Origin: an uncultured bacterium
GTDB taxonomy: Bacteria; Verrucomicrobiota; Lentisphaeria; Victivallales; Victivallaceae
NCBI GenBank assembly: GCA_900551245.1
Contig: URVC01000013.1
Coordinates: 1-64,000 of the forward strand
Length of the DNA: 64,000 nucleotides
Direction: 5' to 3'
Part shown: positions 1 to 6,732 of the stretch, one piece after another
Layout: each line of letters starts with the position of its first letter
Position numbering within the stretch: position 1 is the stretch's first letter
Notes under the pieces: model-generated
The model's database searches: none
Told to the model about the DNA's origin: nothing
The model's input: the letters and a program-made list of their open reading frames with translations, nothing else
Translations under genes and position numbers: made by a program

Positions 1-2
1 AT

Positions 3-425
3 ATTATCCCAAACACGCTTACCGGGCGCGCGGAGGCCACCAGAAGCGGCGACCGGCAGACCATGCGCGGGGATGCCTGTGTAAAGTCGTTCCGGTACAT
101 CGTGGCGGAGTTCGACGCGCTGCCGATGGAGAAGCAGGGGGCGGTATTGCGCGGGCTCTGTCAAGTCACCGGATGCCGAATTGCCGCCCTGATTCATTCC
201 GGGGGGAAGTCCTGTCATGCGTGGATCACCTGCGACGGGATCGGCAATGCCGATGATTGGGCGCGGATCGTCAAGGAAAAAGTGTTTCCGGTTTTAACCG
301 CTCTTGGAGTGGATCGGGCATGTTCCAACCCGGCGCGGTTGTCCCGGCTTCCGGGGGTATTCCGGAGCGACAAGGCGAATTGGCAGAAACTTCTTTATCT
401 GGCTCCGGGAGGGGGGACGCTATGA
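3..425 (+). CDS. Archaeo-eukaryotic-type primase, 5' partial
   Basis: The frame is open to the window edge, so the true start lies outside; an internal ATG at 63 is not needed. The visible part begins with IPNTLTG and contains EFD (the acidic metal-binding motif of AEP primases), SGGKSCHAW (the sGGKS-x-H motif) and a C-terminal NPARLSRLPGVFR. These are the three hallmark AEP-like motifs of primases in phages and integrative elements. The protein would synthesise primers for replication of the element. Its stop overlaps the start of the next gene (ATGA at 422-425), so primase and helicase are probably translated together, as separate chains of what is one P4-alpha-like protein in other elements. 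The family call rests on motifs only. Confidence 0.8.
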   Translation: MIPNTLTGRAEATRSGDRQTMRGDACVKSFRYIVAEFDALPMEKQGAVLRGLCQVTGCRIAALIHSGGKSCHAWITCDGIGNADDWARIVKEKVFPVLTALGVDRACSNPARLSRLPGVFRSDKANWQKLLYLAPGGGTL

Positions 426-1936
426 CAGCCGAAGAAATGCGAGATAATCTTGTGCGGGAGGCGCTGAAAGTGCCAAGCATTCGGGAGGCCGTCGAAGAAC
501 TGGACCGGCAGGACCGGCGGCGGATCACCAGCCCGGAGAACGGAAGGCGCGGAGGGCGTAGACATATCCCGGTGGATATTTGGGCGCGTGCTTTTGCCGA
601 CCGTCATTATCGGGCGGGCGGATTGTACACCTTGCGTTTTTTGGCCGGTCAGTGGTACGAGTTCCGGGGCGATTACTGGCACGAGTTGAACCCAAAAGAC
701 TTGGAAAGCGTCCTTGTTGGCTTCCTGCAACGGGAGGGATACGCCGCAGATGACCGCATTTCCGAGGCGCTTGTACGGGATATTCTGCTGAATCTGAAAT
801 CTAGCGAGAATTGCGGGCTTCATTCGGGGCTCTTCCGGATTCCCTGTTTCCTGCCGGACGGGCAAAGCGCGGCGGGCTGGTTACCGATGCGGAACGCGGT
901 TATCAATATCGAAGCTGCCGCCGCTGCTGCCGGGCGCGGGGAGCCATTGCCGCCGGACGCGCAGCGGGACCGGTCCCCGGATTTGTTTTGTACATTCGGG
1001 CTTGATTACGACTATGACCCGGCGGCGACCTGCCCAAAATGGGAAAAGTATCTTTCCGAGGTGCAGCCGGAAGAAGAAACCCGGGAGATATTGCAGATGA
1101 TGGCGGGGCTGGCGCTGGTGCCGGATTGCCGCTATAACGTCGGCTTCTTCCTGTATGGTCCAGCGGGGACGGGTAAAAGCGTTTTCGTGAACGTCTTGAC
1201 CGCGCTAATCGGGGCGGAAAACTGTTGTAATATTCCCTTGGCACGGCTGGCCGACCGCTTCGGACTTGCCCCTTTGACCGAGAAACTGTTGAACATCGTT
1301 GGGGAGTTGCCGCAGATGCCGGAGAACGGTAGAAGCGCGGACGTGGAGGGCTTTTTTAAATCAGTCACCAGCGGGGACGAAATCCCCGTTGAGCGCAAGG
1401 GGGTTGACGGGTGGAAAGCCCGCGCCATTGCCCGGATGGTATTTGCAACAAATGTAATGCCAGCTTTCACCGACCGCAGCGCCGGGGTATGGGATCGGGT
1501 GCGGATCATTCCGTTTAATCAGGTGTTCCGGGGGAAGCCGAACCAGAACCCCAACTTAACCGCCGAACTGCTCGAAGAGCTGCCGGGTATTTTTAATTGG
1601 GCGCTGCGAGGATTGGCGAAGCTCCGGACGCTACAAGCCTTTCCTGATTGCCCGGAGGGGGCGACAATGAAAGAAGAACACCGGAACAACTGCGACCATG
1701 AAAGGGCGTTTTTACAGGAGTTCACGGAAGCCGCGCCGGGCGGTTGGACCAGTTCCGACAACCTGTACAAGCAGTACCGGGAATGGACACTAAACAACGG
1801 GTATCGGGCAGTAGGGGCGGCCAACTTCAAAAAGGCCGTCAAGACCCTTTACCCGAAGTCGCGGGAAGAGAACAAACGCACCGATAGCGGAAGATTGCGC
1901 GTTTTTTGTAATATACGAACTGTTAATAACTTATAA
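422..1936 (+). CDS. P4/D5-family replicative helicase (SF3) of an integrated element
   Basis: 504 aa from the ATG at 422, which overlaps the primase stop; a longer reading from 257 would run inside the primase and is rejected. Walker A is GPAGTGKS (residues 246-253). Walker B is in LLNIVGELP. The later block with GDEIPVERKG, FATNVMP and DRVRIIPF is typical of the phage/plasmid primase P4 family C-terminal region (SF3 helicase, preceded by a D5_N-like domain). It should unwind the origin of the element as a ring. The first 200 residues are not clearly assignable. It is followed by a 133-bp AT-rich gap holding a symmetrical repeat that could be its binding site. Confidence 0.88.
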   Translation: MTAEEMRDNLVREALKVPSIREAVEELDRQDRRRITSPENGRRGGRRHIPVDIWARAFADRHYRAGGLYTLRFLAGQWYEFRGDYWHELNPKDLESVLVGFLQREGYAADDRISEALVRDILLNLKSSENCGLHSGLFRIPCFLPDGQSAAGWLPMRNAVINIEAAAAAAGRGEPLPPDAQRDRSPDLFCTFGLDYDYDPAATCPKWEKYLSEVQPEEETREILQMMAGLALVPDCRYNVGFFLYGPAGTGKSVFVNVLTALIGAENCCNIPLARLADRFGLAPLTEKLLNIVGELPQMPENGRSADVEGFFKSVTSGDEIPVERKGVDGWKARAIARMVFATNVMPAFTDRSAGVWDRVRIIPFNQVFRGKPNQNPNLTAELLEELPGIFNWALRGLAKLRTLQAFPDCPEGATMKEEHRNNCDHERAFLQEFTEAAPGGWTSSDNLYKQYREWTLNNGYRAVGAANFKKAVKTLYPKSREENKRTDSGRLRVFCNIRTVNNL

Positions 1937-1944
1937 TAAATCGT

Positions 1945-2050
1945 GGAACAGGTGGAACGGGTTTATATTTGATATATAGGTAACCTATTTTTTTAAGACC
2001 TATTTTTTAGGTTTTCTATAGAGCGAATTAATACCCGTTCCAGCTGTTCC
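1945..2050. repeat. Nested inverted repeat, candidate replication origin or operator
   Basis: Two 18-bp arms, GGAACAGGTGGAACGGGT at 1945-1962 and ACCCGTTCCAGCTGTTCC at 2033-2050, are reverse complements with one mismatch. Each arm itself holds two TGGAAC units in tandem, giving four half-sites in two opposed pairs. The 70 bp between the arms are very AT-rich and contain smaller symmetric motifs (ACCTA-T5-TAGGT type). The position directly downstream of the P4-type helicase gene fits an iteron-bearing origin; it could also be an operator for the nuclease gene that starts 20 bp downstream. Confidence 0.5.
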
Positions 2051-2069
2051 AACGGGGAGAAAAAACACC

Positions 2070-2567
2070 ATGTTGCAGATCATACAAGACACGCGGGAAC
2101 AACACCCGTTTTCATTCGAGGGATACCCGGTTGAAGTCCTGCCGGGAACCCTGAACGCCGGGGATTACTCCATACCCGGTTTCCTTGACCGTGTGGCCGT
2201 GGAGCGGAAAAGCCTTGCTGACTTGATCGGATGCTTGAGCAGCGGCCGGGAACGCTTCTCCCGGGAACTGGAACGCCTCCGGGGATATGAAAGCGCGGCG
2301 GTTGTGGTGGAAGCCGGGTTTTATGAGCTGGCGGCGGGGCGGTACCGTTCCAAGCTGTCACCGGCCAGCGCGGTACAATCGGTCGTTTCCATGATGCAGC
2401 AATACCGGATGCCGTTCTTTTTCGCGGGGACGCGCCCGGACGCGGAGCGATTCACCTTTGACTTTCTCCGGCACTATTGCAGGCACGCGGCGGCGCGGTA
2501 CAGGGCGATTCAGAACATGACCGGGAGCGCCGTAATAAACGGGAACAAACGGCAGCGGGAGGGCTAA
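2070..2567 (+). CDS. ERCC4-type nuclease
   Basis: 165 aa. The N-terminal nuclease core is complete: DTRE (7-10), GDY (31-33) and ERKSLAD (45-51) match the GD...ERK-x3-D signature of XPF/ERCC4 nucleases. A GGGGAG Shine-Dalgarno precedes the ATG by about 10 nt. Phage and satellite replication modules often carry such a structure-specific nuclease next to the primase-helicase, presumably to process branched intermediates. No second helix-hairpin-helix pair is seen, so it is the short stand-alone form. It starts an apparent run of tightly spaced genes to 3693. Confidence 0.85.
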   Translation: MLQIIQDTREQHPFSFEGYPVEVLPGTLNAGDYSIPGFLDRVAVERKSLADLIGCLSSGRERFSRELERLRGYESAAVVVEAGFYELAAGRYRSKLSPASAVQSVVSMMQQYRMPFFFAGTRPDAERFTFDFLRHYCRHAAARYRAIQNMTGSAVINGNKRQREG

Positions 2568-2571
2568 GAAC

Positions 2572-2811
2572 ATGCGGGAAAGTATTAACGCCATGATTGC
2601 CAGATTGGAGCGGACGGCGGCGAAACGGGCGGCAAAAGGCGGGGCGGGCTTCTGTACTTGTCCGGCCGGGGAGCAACGTTTTTTCTTCACCGTCGCGGGG
2701 ATGACGCCCCAAGAGGTGGCGGCGGTGATTCCGGGGAACCGCCGGTATTGCCCGAGGTGCGGAGGGCGGAACATCGAAACAGAGCTAATCCCGGAAGAGC
2801 TGGGGTTGTAA
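2572..2811 (+). CDS. Small Cys-rich protein of unknown function
   Basis: 79 aa, starting four bases after the nuclease stop. A basic N-terminal helix (RLERTAAKRAAKGG) is followed by CTCPAG and a C-terminal CPRCGGRN, so one zinc site of four cysteines is plausible. I recognise no named family. Close packing with the nuclease and the next gene suggests one transcript. Confidence 0.6.
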   Translation: MRESINAMIARLERTAAKRAAKGGAGFCTCPAGEQRFFFTVAGMTPQEVAAVIPGNRRYCPRCGGRNIETELIPEELGL

Positions 2812-2825
2812 CAGGGGGGGAAGAT

Positions 2826-3128
2826 ATGCCGGACAGAGACGAAAACGGGCGCTTTATCGCCGGGAACAAGGCTGCAAAGGGGAATCCATACGCCAGAAAA
2901 GCGGCGGCGATGCGCCGGGCCTTGTATAACAGCGTCAGCGCGGAGGATATACGCCGGATTGTGGCGACATTGAAGCGGCAGGCGGCGGCCGGGAACTTGA
3001 AAGCCATTACCATTCTGCTTGATCGGCTGCTTGGGTCGGCCGGGCCGGGCGTTGACCTGATGGAACGGCTGGAAAAGCTGGATAATCTCTTGAATGAGCA
3101 GCGGGAGGAGGCCGGGGACGATGAATAA
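2826..3128 (+). CDS. Small phage-type protein with GRF-x-x-GN N-terminus
   Basis: 100 aa from the ATG at 2826, preceded by a GGGGGGGAAG purine run. The start MPDRDENGRFIAGNKAAKGNP is the 'DxxGRFxxGNxxxxGNP' leader seen on many phage small terminase-like or DNA-packaging proteins. The remainder is helical and ends in a predicted coiled coil (LMERLEKLDNLLNEQREEAG). A longer reading from 2658 would overlap the previous gene and is not favoured. The function cannot be assigned beyond phage or element association. Confidence 0.6.
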   Translation: MPDRDENGRFIAGNKAAKGNPYARKAAAMRRALYNSVSAEDIRRIVATLKRQAAAGNLKAITILLDRLLGSAGPGVDLMERLEKLDNLLNEQREEAGDDE

Positions 3129-3693
3129 CCAGCCCGAACAACCGCAAACGCTGCCGCCGGATTACGATTACAGCCAATGTTTCGGGATTCGGGCGTTTTC
3201 GTGCCAGCTTGACCCGGAATGTTATCTTTGTGAATATATCCACGCTTGCGATTGGGCGGCGCACGCGCCCCCGCCGGATCGGATAACCGGGAATATCAGC
3301 TATGAACGCGCCCAATACAAGCAGGACGTATCAACCGCCCCGGCATACCCGGACGAAGCGGGGCGGGAGGAAGAGCCGGAATATACCCGGCGTGACCTTG
3401 TCGACCTGCTGGCTTTTCTGCTCCGGATGGATGAATACGTTTTAAAGCTGGCCGCCGATGCCTTGACCAGGAACACAACGACTGCGGCGGAACTGGCGCG
3501 GATTCAGGGCGTATCACGTCAGGCGGTACACCAGAAGCTCGAACGGGCTGTAAAGCGATACCCGGAAATCCGGGAGCTGCTGTTGGGGAACCTGTACCGG
3601 TGCCGCCGGATTGTGCGGGAAAGCAAGTCGGAGGGCCAGCGCGTCCCGACCCGTGGCACCAGCAAGCAGGTAAAACGCCCTGCCCGGGCTTGA
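3121..3693 (+). CDS. Cys-motif protein with C-terminal helix-turn-helix
   Basis: 190 aa from the ATG at 3121, overlapping the previous stop by 8 nt. An N-terminal CYLCEYIHAC cluster could bind zinc. The segment TTTAAELARIQGVSRQAVHQ followed by KLERAVKRYP is a clear helix-turn-helix, so the protein probably binds DNA. Its TGA stop (3691-3693) lies inside the -35 box of the promoter of the first RNA unit, which makes it a candidate regulator of that unit. That regulatory role is inferred only from position. Confidence 0.65.
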   Translation: MNNQPEQPQTLPPDYDYSQCFGIRAFSCQLDPECYLCEYIHACDWAAHAPPPDRITGNISYERAQYKQDVSTAPAYPDEAGREEEPEYTRRDLVDLLAFLLRMDEYVLKLAADALTRNTTTAAELARIQGVSRQAVHQKLERAVKRYPEIRELLLGNLYRCRRIVRESKSEGQRVPTRGTSKQVKRPARA

Positions 3694-3725
3694 CAAACCG
3701 CCCGGGGCGTGGTATGTTATCCCCG
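3690..3725 (+). promoter_or_regulatory. Strong sigma70 promoter of RNA unit copy 1
   Basis: TTGACA at 3690-3695, a 17-nt spacer, and TATGTT at 3713-3718. The -10 region is bracketed by CGGGG (3703-3707) and CCCCG (3721-3725), an inverted repeat that could be an operator. The same promoter, spacer length and bracket recur at 4304-4339, and this block is the most conserved part of the two units. Confidence 0.8.
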
Positions 3726-3900
3726 CTGCGAGTACAAGCCGCAGCCGCCGACCGTTTCAAGGGCCACCAACCCCGAGGCGTTAACATGAAACTTTTTTTG
3801 TGTCCCGAAATTTGCCGTTTTGCGTGAAGCAGGTAACGGGTGGTGCCGTCCTGCAAGGTGCTTGTACCACCGACCGCAAGACGGCTTTTTCATTTCGGGG
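3725..3900 (+). ncRNA. Structured RNA unit, copy 1 (putative attenuator leader)
   Basis: Expected to begin near the predicted transcript start. Hairpin 1: GCTGCG 3725-3730 with CGCAGC 3740-3745. Hairpin 2: GTTTCA 3754-3759 with TGAAAC 3787-3792, with GGG/CCC around a CACCAA-type loop. Hairpin 3 has an outer stem CCCGAAAT 3804-3811 with ATTTCGGG 3892-3899, then an 11-bp stem 3814-3824 with 3875-3885 (one G-U pair), then GCAGG 3829-3833 with CCTGC 3850-3854, and GGTG 3857-3860 with CACC 3868-3871. A T5 run (3886-3890) follows the 11-bp stem, so that part can act as an intrinsic terminator. The outer stem ends next to a GGGAG ribosome-binding site (3903-3907) and ATG at 3917. Copy 2 keeps every stem with different bases. 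Confidence 0.7.
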
Positions 3901-3916
3901 CCGGGAGTACAAGCCC

Positions 3917-4534
3917 ATGAGTAACACCAACTCAACCGCCGCCAACGCGGGAACCGTCGAAAGCATTGAAAAGACGAAAAACAAGGCGGGGAAAGCGTCG
4001 CCGGGTACAATCACCCTACCAGCGTCACAAGTCGCGCCAGAAATCAAAAACGCTGGACAAAACACAGGAGAAAACGGAAATCCTGATATATTGCCCGACC
4101 GAATGGCGGTGGCACGTGCCAAACGGGCCGAATTTCGCGCAGGACCGGCGCAGCGGGCCAATTTCAAAGGGGAAAGCCCGGACGGGTATAATCACCCTAC
4201 CGGGACATTATCCCAAGCCTACCAACGGCCAGCGCTTGAAGAAAACGCGCTAAAATCGATTGTAGCGGAAAGGCTGAAAGCCGGACGCGCCAAACAAGCC
4301 GCCTTGACAAGTCGCGCGGGGCGTGGTATGTTATCCCCGTTGCACCCGACAATGCAACCGCCAAATTTTCACGGCCACCAAGCCGGGGCGTTAAACGAAA
4401 ATTATTTTTTGCCCGTGGAGGGAATATTTTGGCTTGACGTGAAACCGGCGGCGCGTGGTGGCGAGCTGGCGAGGTGTTTGTCGGCACCGACCGTCAAGCC
4501 TTTTTTATTCCCCTCGAACGGGCGGGAGGCTTGA
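3917..4534 (+). CDS. Hypothetical protein following RNA unit 1; reads through unit 2
   Basis: 205 aa if read from the ATG at 3917, which has GGGAG nine bases upstream exactly as in the paired gene at 4538. The N-terminus (MSNTNSTAANAG) is low-complexity and polar. A GYNHPTG motif occurs near residue 93 and also near the N-terminus of the 4538 product. From about 4304 onward the frame runs across the second promoter and RNA unit, so the last 77 codons may be fortuitous and the functional protein could be shorter or decayed. I recognise no family. Confidence 0.45.
   Translation: MSNTNSTAANAGTVESIEKTKNKAGKASPGTITLPASQVAPEIKNAGQNTGENGNPDILPDRMAVARAKRAEFRAGPAQRANFKGESPDGYNHPTGTLSQAYQRPALEENALKSIVAERLKAGRAKQAALTSRAGRGMLSPLHPTMQPPNFHGHQAGALNENYFLPVEGIFWLDVKPAARGGELARCLSAPTVKPFLFPSNGREA
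4304..4339 (+). promoter_or_regulatory. Strong sigma70 promoter of RNA unit copy 2
   Basis: TTGACA at 4304-4309, a 17-nt spacer, and TATGTT at 4327-4332. The CGGGG/CCCCG bracket is at 4317-4321 and 4335-4339. The arrangement is identical to the promoter at 3690. Confidence 0.8.
4339..4523 (+). ncRNA. Structured RNA unit, copy 2 (putative attenuator leader)
   Basis: Same architecture as copy 1. Hairpin 1: GTTGCA 4339-4344 with TGCAAC 4353-4358. Hairpin 2: ATTTTC 4365-4370 with GAAAAT 4397-4402, with CGGC 4372-4375 and GCCG 4382-4385 around CACCAA. Hairpin 3: GCCCGT 4411-4416 with ACGGGC 4518-4523, GAGGGAATA 4418-4426 with TATTCCCCTC 4506-4515 (one bulge), GGCTTGACG 4431-4439 with CGTCAAGCC 4492-4500, CCGGC 4445-4449 with GCTGG 4465-4469, and GGTG 4473-4476 with CACC 4485-4488. 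T6 at 4501-4506 follows the 9-bp stem. GGGAG at 4524-4528 and ATG at 4538 follow immediately. Paired positions differ from copy 1 while pairing is kept, which supports an RNA function. Confidence 0.7.
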
Positions 4535-4537
4535 ACC

Positions 4538-4969
4538 ATGAAAACAACGTTACAGAACGTCGAAAGCGTCGCCGGGTACAATCACCCTGCCGGGATAATT
4601 GCCGGGCATTCCGAACCGTTAGCGCCGTTGGGAAATGAAAATAAAAGCAAATTCGCGGCAATGAGCAAAGCGTCACAGATGAAACGCGCCTCCCTCCGGG
4701 CCGCCGGGCTGGATCACCCGGACACGGTGGAGATTGCCGGGCGCGTCTATGACCTCCGGAAGATGCCGACGCAGCGCCGGGTATATTTCGAGCGTTTGGC
4801 GCGGATCACGACCGCCCCAACTGCCGCCATTCGTCTGAAATGCTACGAGTGTTCCGGGTACAGCGTTCAAGAAGCGAGGGCGTGCAACTGCCGGGAGTGC
4901 GCACTTTGGGTACTTCAACACCACCGCGCCGCCCGGAAACAGGAAACCTTGACCACCGGGGAGGAATAA
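4538..4969 (+). CDS. Phage-type zinc-motif protein
   Basis: 143 aa. The start is fixed by GGGAG nine bases upstream and by the matching arrangement at 3917. The C-terminal third, LKCYECSGYSVQEARACN followed by CRECALW, is the compact Cys4-type motif (C-x2-C ... C-x-C-x2-C followed by ALW) found in small proteins of phages and integrated elements. The N-terminal region has the ESVAGYNHPAG motif shared with the upstream gene. It is likely under control of RNA unit 2. The function is unknown; nucleic-acid binding is the natural guess. Confidence 0.65.
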   Translation: MKTTLQNVESVAGYNHPAGIIAGHSEPLAPLGNENKSKFAAMSKASQMKRASLRAAGLDHPDTVEIAGRVYDLRKMPTQRRVYFERLARITTAPTAAIRLKCYECSGYSVQEARACNCRECALWVLQHHRAARKQETLTTGEE

Positions 4970-4972
4970 ACC

Positions 4973-5608
4973 ATGAACACCACCAGAAAAGCCGGAATTT
5001 TGGGCAAATCGCGTAAAGTCGCCGGAAACGGCCCGCAAATCGCCGAAACCAAAAACACGAGTAATGACACTGGGAATATAAAAAATCGCGCCGGAGGCGG
5101 CAATGCAGCGAAATTTGAACCATTCCCGCCGGATCGGCGCAAGATGTATATCCAAAAACGGGGCGTAGACCCGGACGCGATACGGTACACGCCGGAAACG
5201 CTGTCGGAAACGCAGTTGCTCGAATTGCTGAAAGTGACCAGCGAAATAAACGGGCTCCCGGCGGTGGAAGACCTTTGCACGCCGAATAATGCCACTTGGA
5301 TTTTCGCGGTATTGGATCGGATCGCGGCGGAGATGTGCGAATATGGGCGCGGGGAGGAACCGGAAAACAGTTACCCGTTTTTGCTTTGTCTACACGTTTC
5401 TCCCGGTGATGTATCAACTCCGGCGCGATTGTATTATGAAATCAACCGCCAGATACAGACGATAAAAAAGCTGCCGGGGGTATGGGACTGTATGTTTTAT
5501 GCGTCTTTCATGATGCGCGACTTGGGCCGGGATATGCGAGAAACCAAAATCATGACCCGATACAAGGCATATGCGCAAAAAATGGCGGAAGTTTTTTTAG
5601 GCGACTAG
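4973..5608 (+). CDS. Hypothetical element protein
   Basis: 211 aa, beginning three bases after the previous stop, with a GAGGAATAAACC leader. The first 45 residues are polar and low-complexity (many N, K, G, T), like the starts of the two upstream proteins. The rest is a mixed alpha/beta-looking domain with no motif I can name. It is closed by a good intrinsic terminator at 5625-5659, so it is the last gene of the 4304/4538 transcript. Confidence 0.6.
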   Translation: MNTTRKAGILGKSRKVAGNGPQIAETKNTSNDTGNIKNRAGGGNAAKFEPFPPDRRKMYIQKRGVDPDAIRYTPETLSETQLLELLKVTSEINGLPAVEDLCTPNNATWIFAVLDRIAAEMCEYGRGEEPENSYPFLLCLHVSPGDVSTPARLYYEINRQIQTIKKLPGVWDCMFYASFMMRDLGRDMRETKIMTRYKAYAQKMAEVFLGD

Positions 5609-5624
5609 AATTATCTGGCCATAT

Positions 5625-5659
5625 ACGCGCCCCTTGTCATGCGAGCGGGCGCGTTTTTG
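5625..5659 (+). terminator. Rho-independent terminator after the 4538-5608 genes
   Basis: ACGCGCCC at 5625-5632 pairs with GGGCGCGT at 5647-5654, and a T-rich tail follows. Confidence 0.85.
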
Positions 5660-5682
5660 TTTTCTGCAATCCTTATCCACCC

Positions 5683-5712
5683 TTGAAAAGTCCCAACATG
5701 GGACTATATTAT
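5683..5712 (+). promoter_or_regulatory. Promoter and palindromic operator of the higBA operon
   Basis: TTGAAA at 5683-5688 and TATTAT at 5707-5712 (18-nt spacer; TATATT at 5705-5710 is an alternative). Between them lies a perfect palindrome, AGTCCCA-ACA-TGGGACT at 5689-5705. A repressor bound here would block polymerase, as expected for autoregulation by the HigA or Xre protein encoded downstream. Confidence 0.75.
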
Positions 5713-5731
5713 AATAAACAAAAGGCAAAAC

Positions 5732-6016
5732 ATGAAGATTATTAACAAAATCCTGATTGATGATTATCAGCAAAAGCACGCTGATAGCGTGAAGCCGCTG
5801 GAAAACTGGAAAGAATTGGTAAAGCTGGCAAAATGGCATACCCCGCAGGATATCCGAAACGCAATCCGGAGCGCGGATTTTCTATCAGGAAACCGGGTAA
5901 TCTTCAATATCGGCGGCAATAAACACCGGCTGGTTGTCATTGTGGTTTATACAGCAGGTCAGATATATGTTCAATGGATCGGGACGCACGCGGAATACAG
6001 CAAAAGGAAGTTTTGA
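5732..6016 (+). CDS. higB: HigB-type mRNA interferase toxin
   Basis: 94 aa. It matches the HigB family of ribosome-dependent RNases of the RelE fold: an N-terminal W-x-x-L helix (LENWKELVKLAKW), SADFLSGNRVIFNIGGNKHRLV in the middle (the conserved core), and a C-terminal VQWIGTHAEYSK, where the His/Tyr residues of the active site are expected. Length is normal. It is followed 12 bp later by its antitoxin. The middle segment is duplicated as a fragment at 6733-6796. Confidence 0.88.
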   Translation: MKIINKILIDDYQQKHADSVKPLENWKELVKLAKWHTPQDIRNAIRSADFLSGNRVIFNIGGNKHRLVVIVVYTAGQIYVQWIGTHAEYSKRKF

Positions 6017-6028
6017 GGAGGCGGGCAA

Positions 6029-6400
6029 ATGGAAATTAGCACGATAAAAAACGACGATGAACTCCGGGCAATGGTTGCGCGGGTAAATACTTTTCTTGAA
6101 GCCCACGCCGACGAATTGGACAATCTCAAGCCGGAAGATGCCGAAGAGTTGGAGCTGATGAGCCTTGTTATTGGGGCGTATGAGGATAAGCGATTCCCGG
6201 AGCCGAAAGTAGACCCGGTGGACTTCATCAAGTTCATGATGGAGCAAAAGGGGCTGAAAGTGAAAGATCTTGTCCCGTGCTTTGGAACCGCAAGCCGGGC
6301 ATACGAGGTGTTAAACGGGAAGCGGAAATTAACTCTCGCCATGATAAAAAAACTTCGGGCCGTCTTGGGATGCCCCGCCGATGCCTTGATTGAAGCATGA
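6029..6400 (+). CDS. higA: HigA-type antitoxin
   Basis: 123 aa. The protein has the HigA pattern of an acidic N-terminal half (toxin neutralising) and a C-terminal helix-turn-helix (KVKDLVPCFGTASRAYEVLN then KRKLTLAMIKKL). The toxin-first gene order is typical of HigBA. The stop overlaps the next start (ATGA at 6397-6400). It probably binds the palindrome at 5689-5705. Confidence 0.88.
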   Translation: MEISTIKNDDELRAMVARVNTFLEAHADELDNLKPEDAEELELMSLVIGAYEDKRFPEPKVDPVDFIKFMMEQKGLKVKDLVPCFGTASRAYEVLNGKRKLTLAMIKKLRAVLGCPADALIEA

Positions 6401-6708
6401 AAGCGGAAGTCGTCGCCGTTTTGGCGGATCGGGAAAGGCTTGCACAAGAACAGCGGGCGGCTAGACGTGCACGCCTGAATAATCCGGCAAAGGCGGAAGA
6501 GGTGGCGGAAGCCCGCGCCGCGCTGGAAATCGCCCGCGCCCTGTACGAAGCGCGCAAGGCGGCCAAATTGACACAAAAAGAGCTGGCCGAAAGGATGAAT
6601 ACATCCCAAGCTTTTATCGCCCGTATGGAGCGGGGGCGGGTAAATATCACGATTCAGACGGTAGCCCGCTATGCTTCGGCTTGCGGAAAGCGGATTGCCT
6701 TAATCTAA
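6397..6708 (+). CDS. Xre-family helix-turn-helix protein
   Basis: 103 aa, translationally coupled to higA. The C-terminal domain KLTQKELAERMNTSQAFIARMERGR is a textbook Xre/Cro HTH. The N-terminal 45 residues form an Ala/Arg/Glu-rich helix. Such a second HTH gene could be an additional antitoxin-like repressor whose own toxin has been lost; the higB fragment lies directly downstream. Confidence 0.8.
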   Translation: MKAEVVAVLADRERLAQEQRAARRARLNNPAKAEEVAEARAALEIARALYEARKAAKLTQKELAERMNTSQAFIARMERGRVNITIQTVARYASACGKRIALI

Positions 6709-6732
6709 CCCGTGGCACCGGTCAGCAGGTAA

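Noticed and set aside
3714..3827. Short reading MLSPL... beginning at the RNA unit promoter, with a similar MLSPL...GHQ reading at 4328
   Set aside because: The ATG lies inside the -10 box, so the promoter's own transcript cannot contain it. Between the copies the stems covary while the encoded residues change freely.
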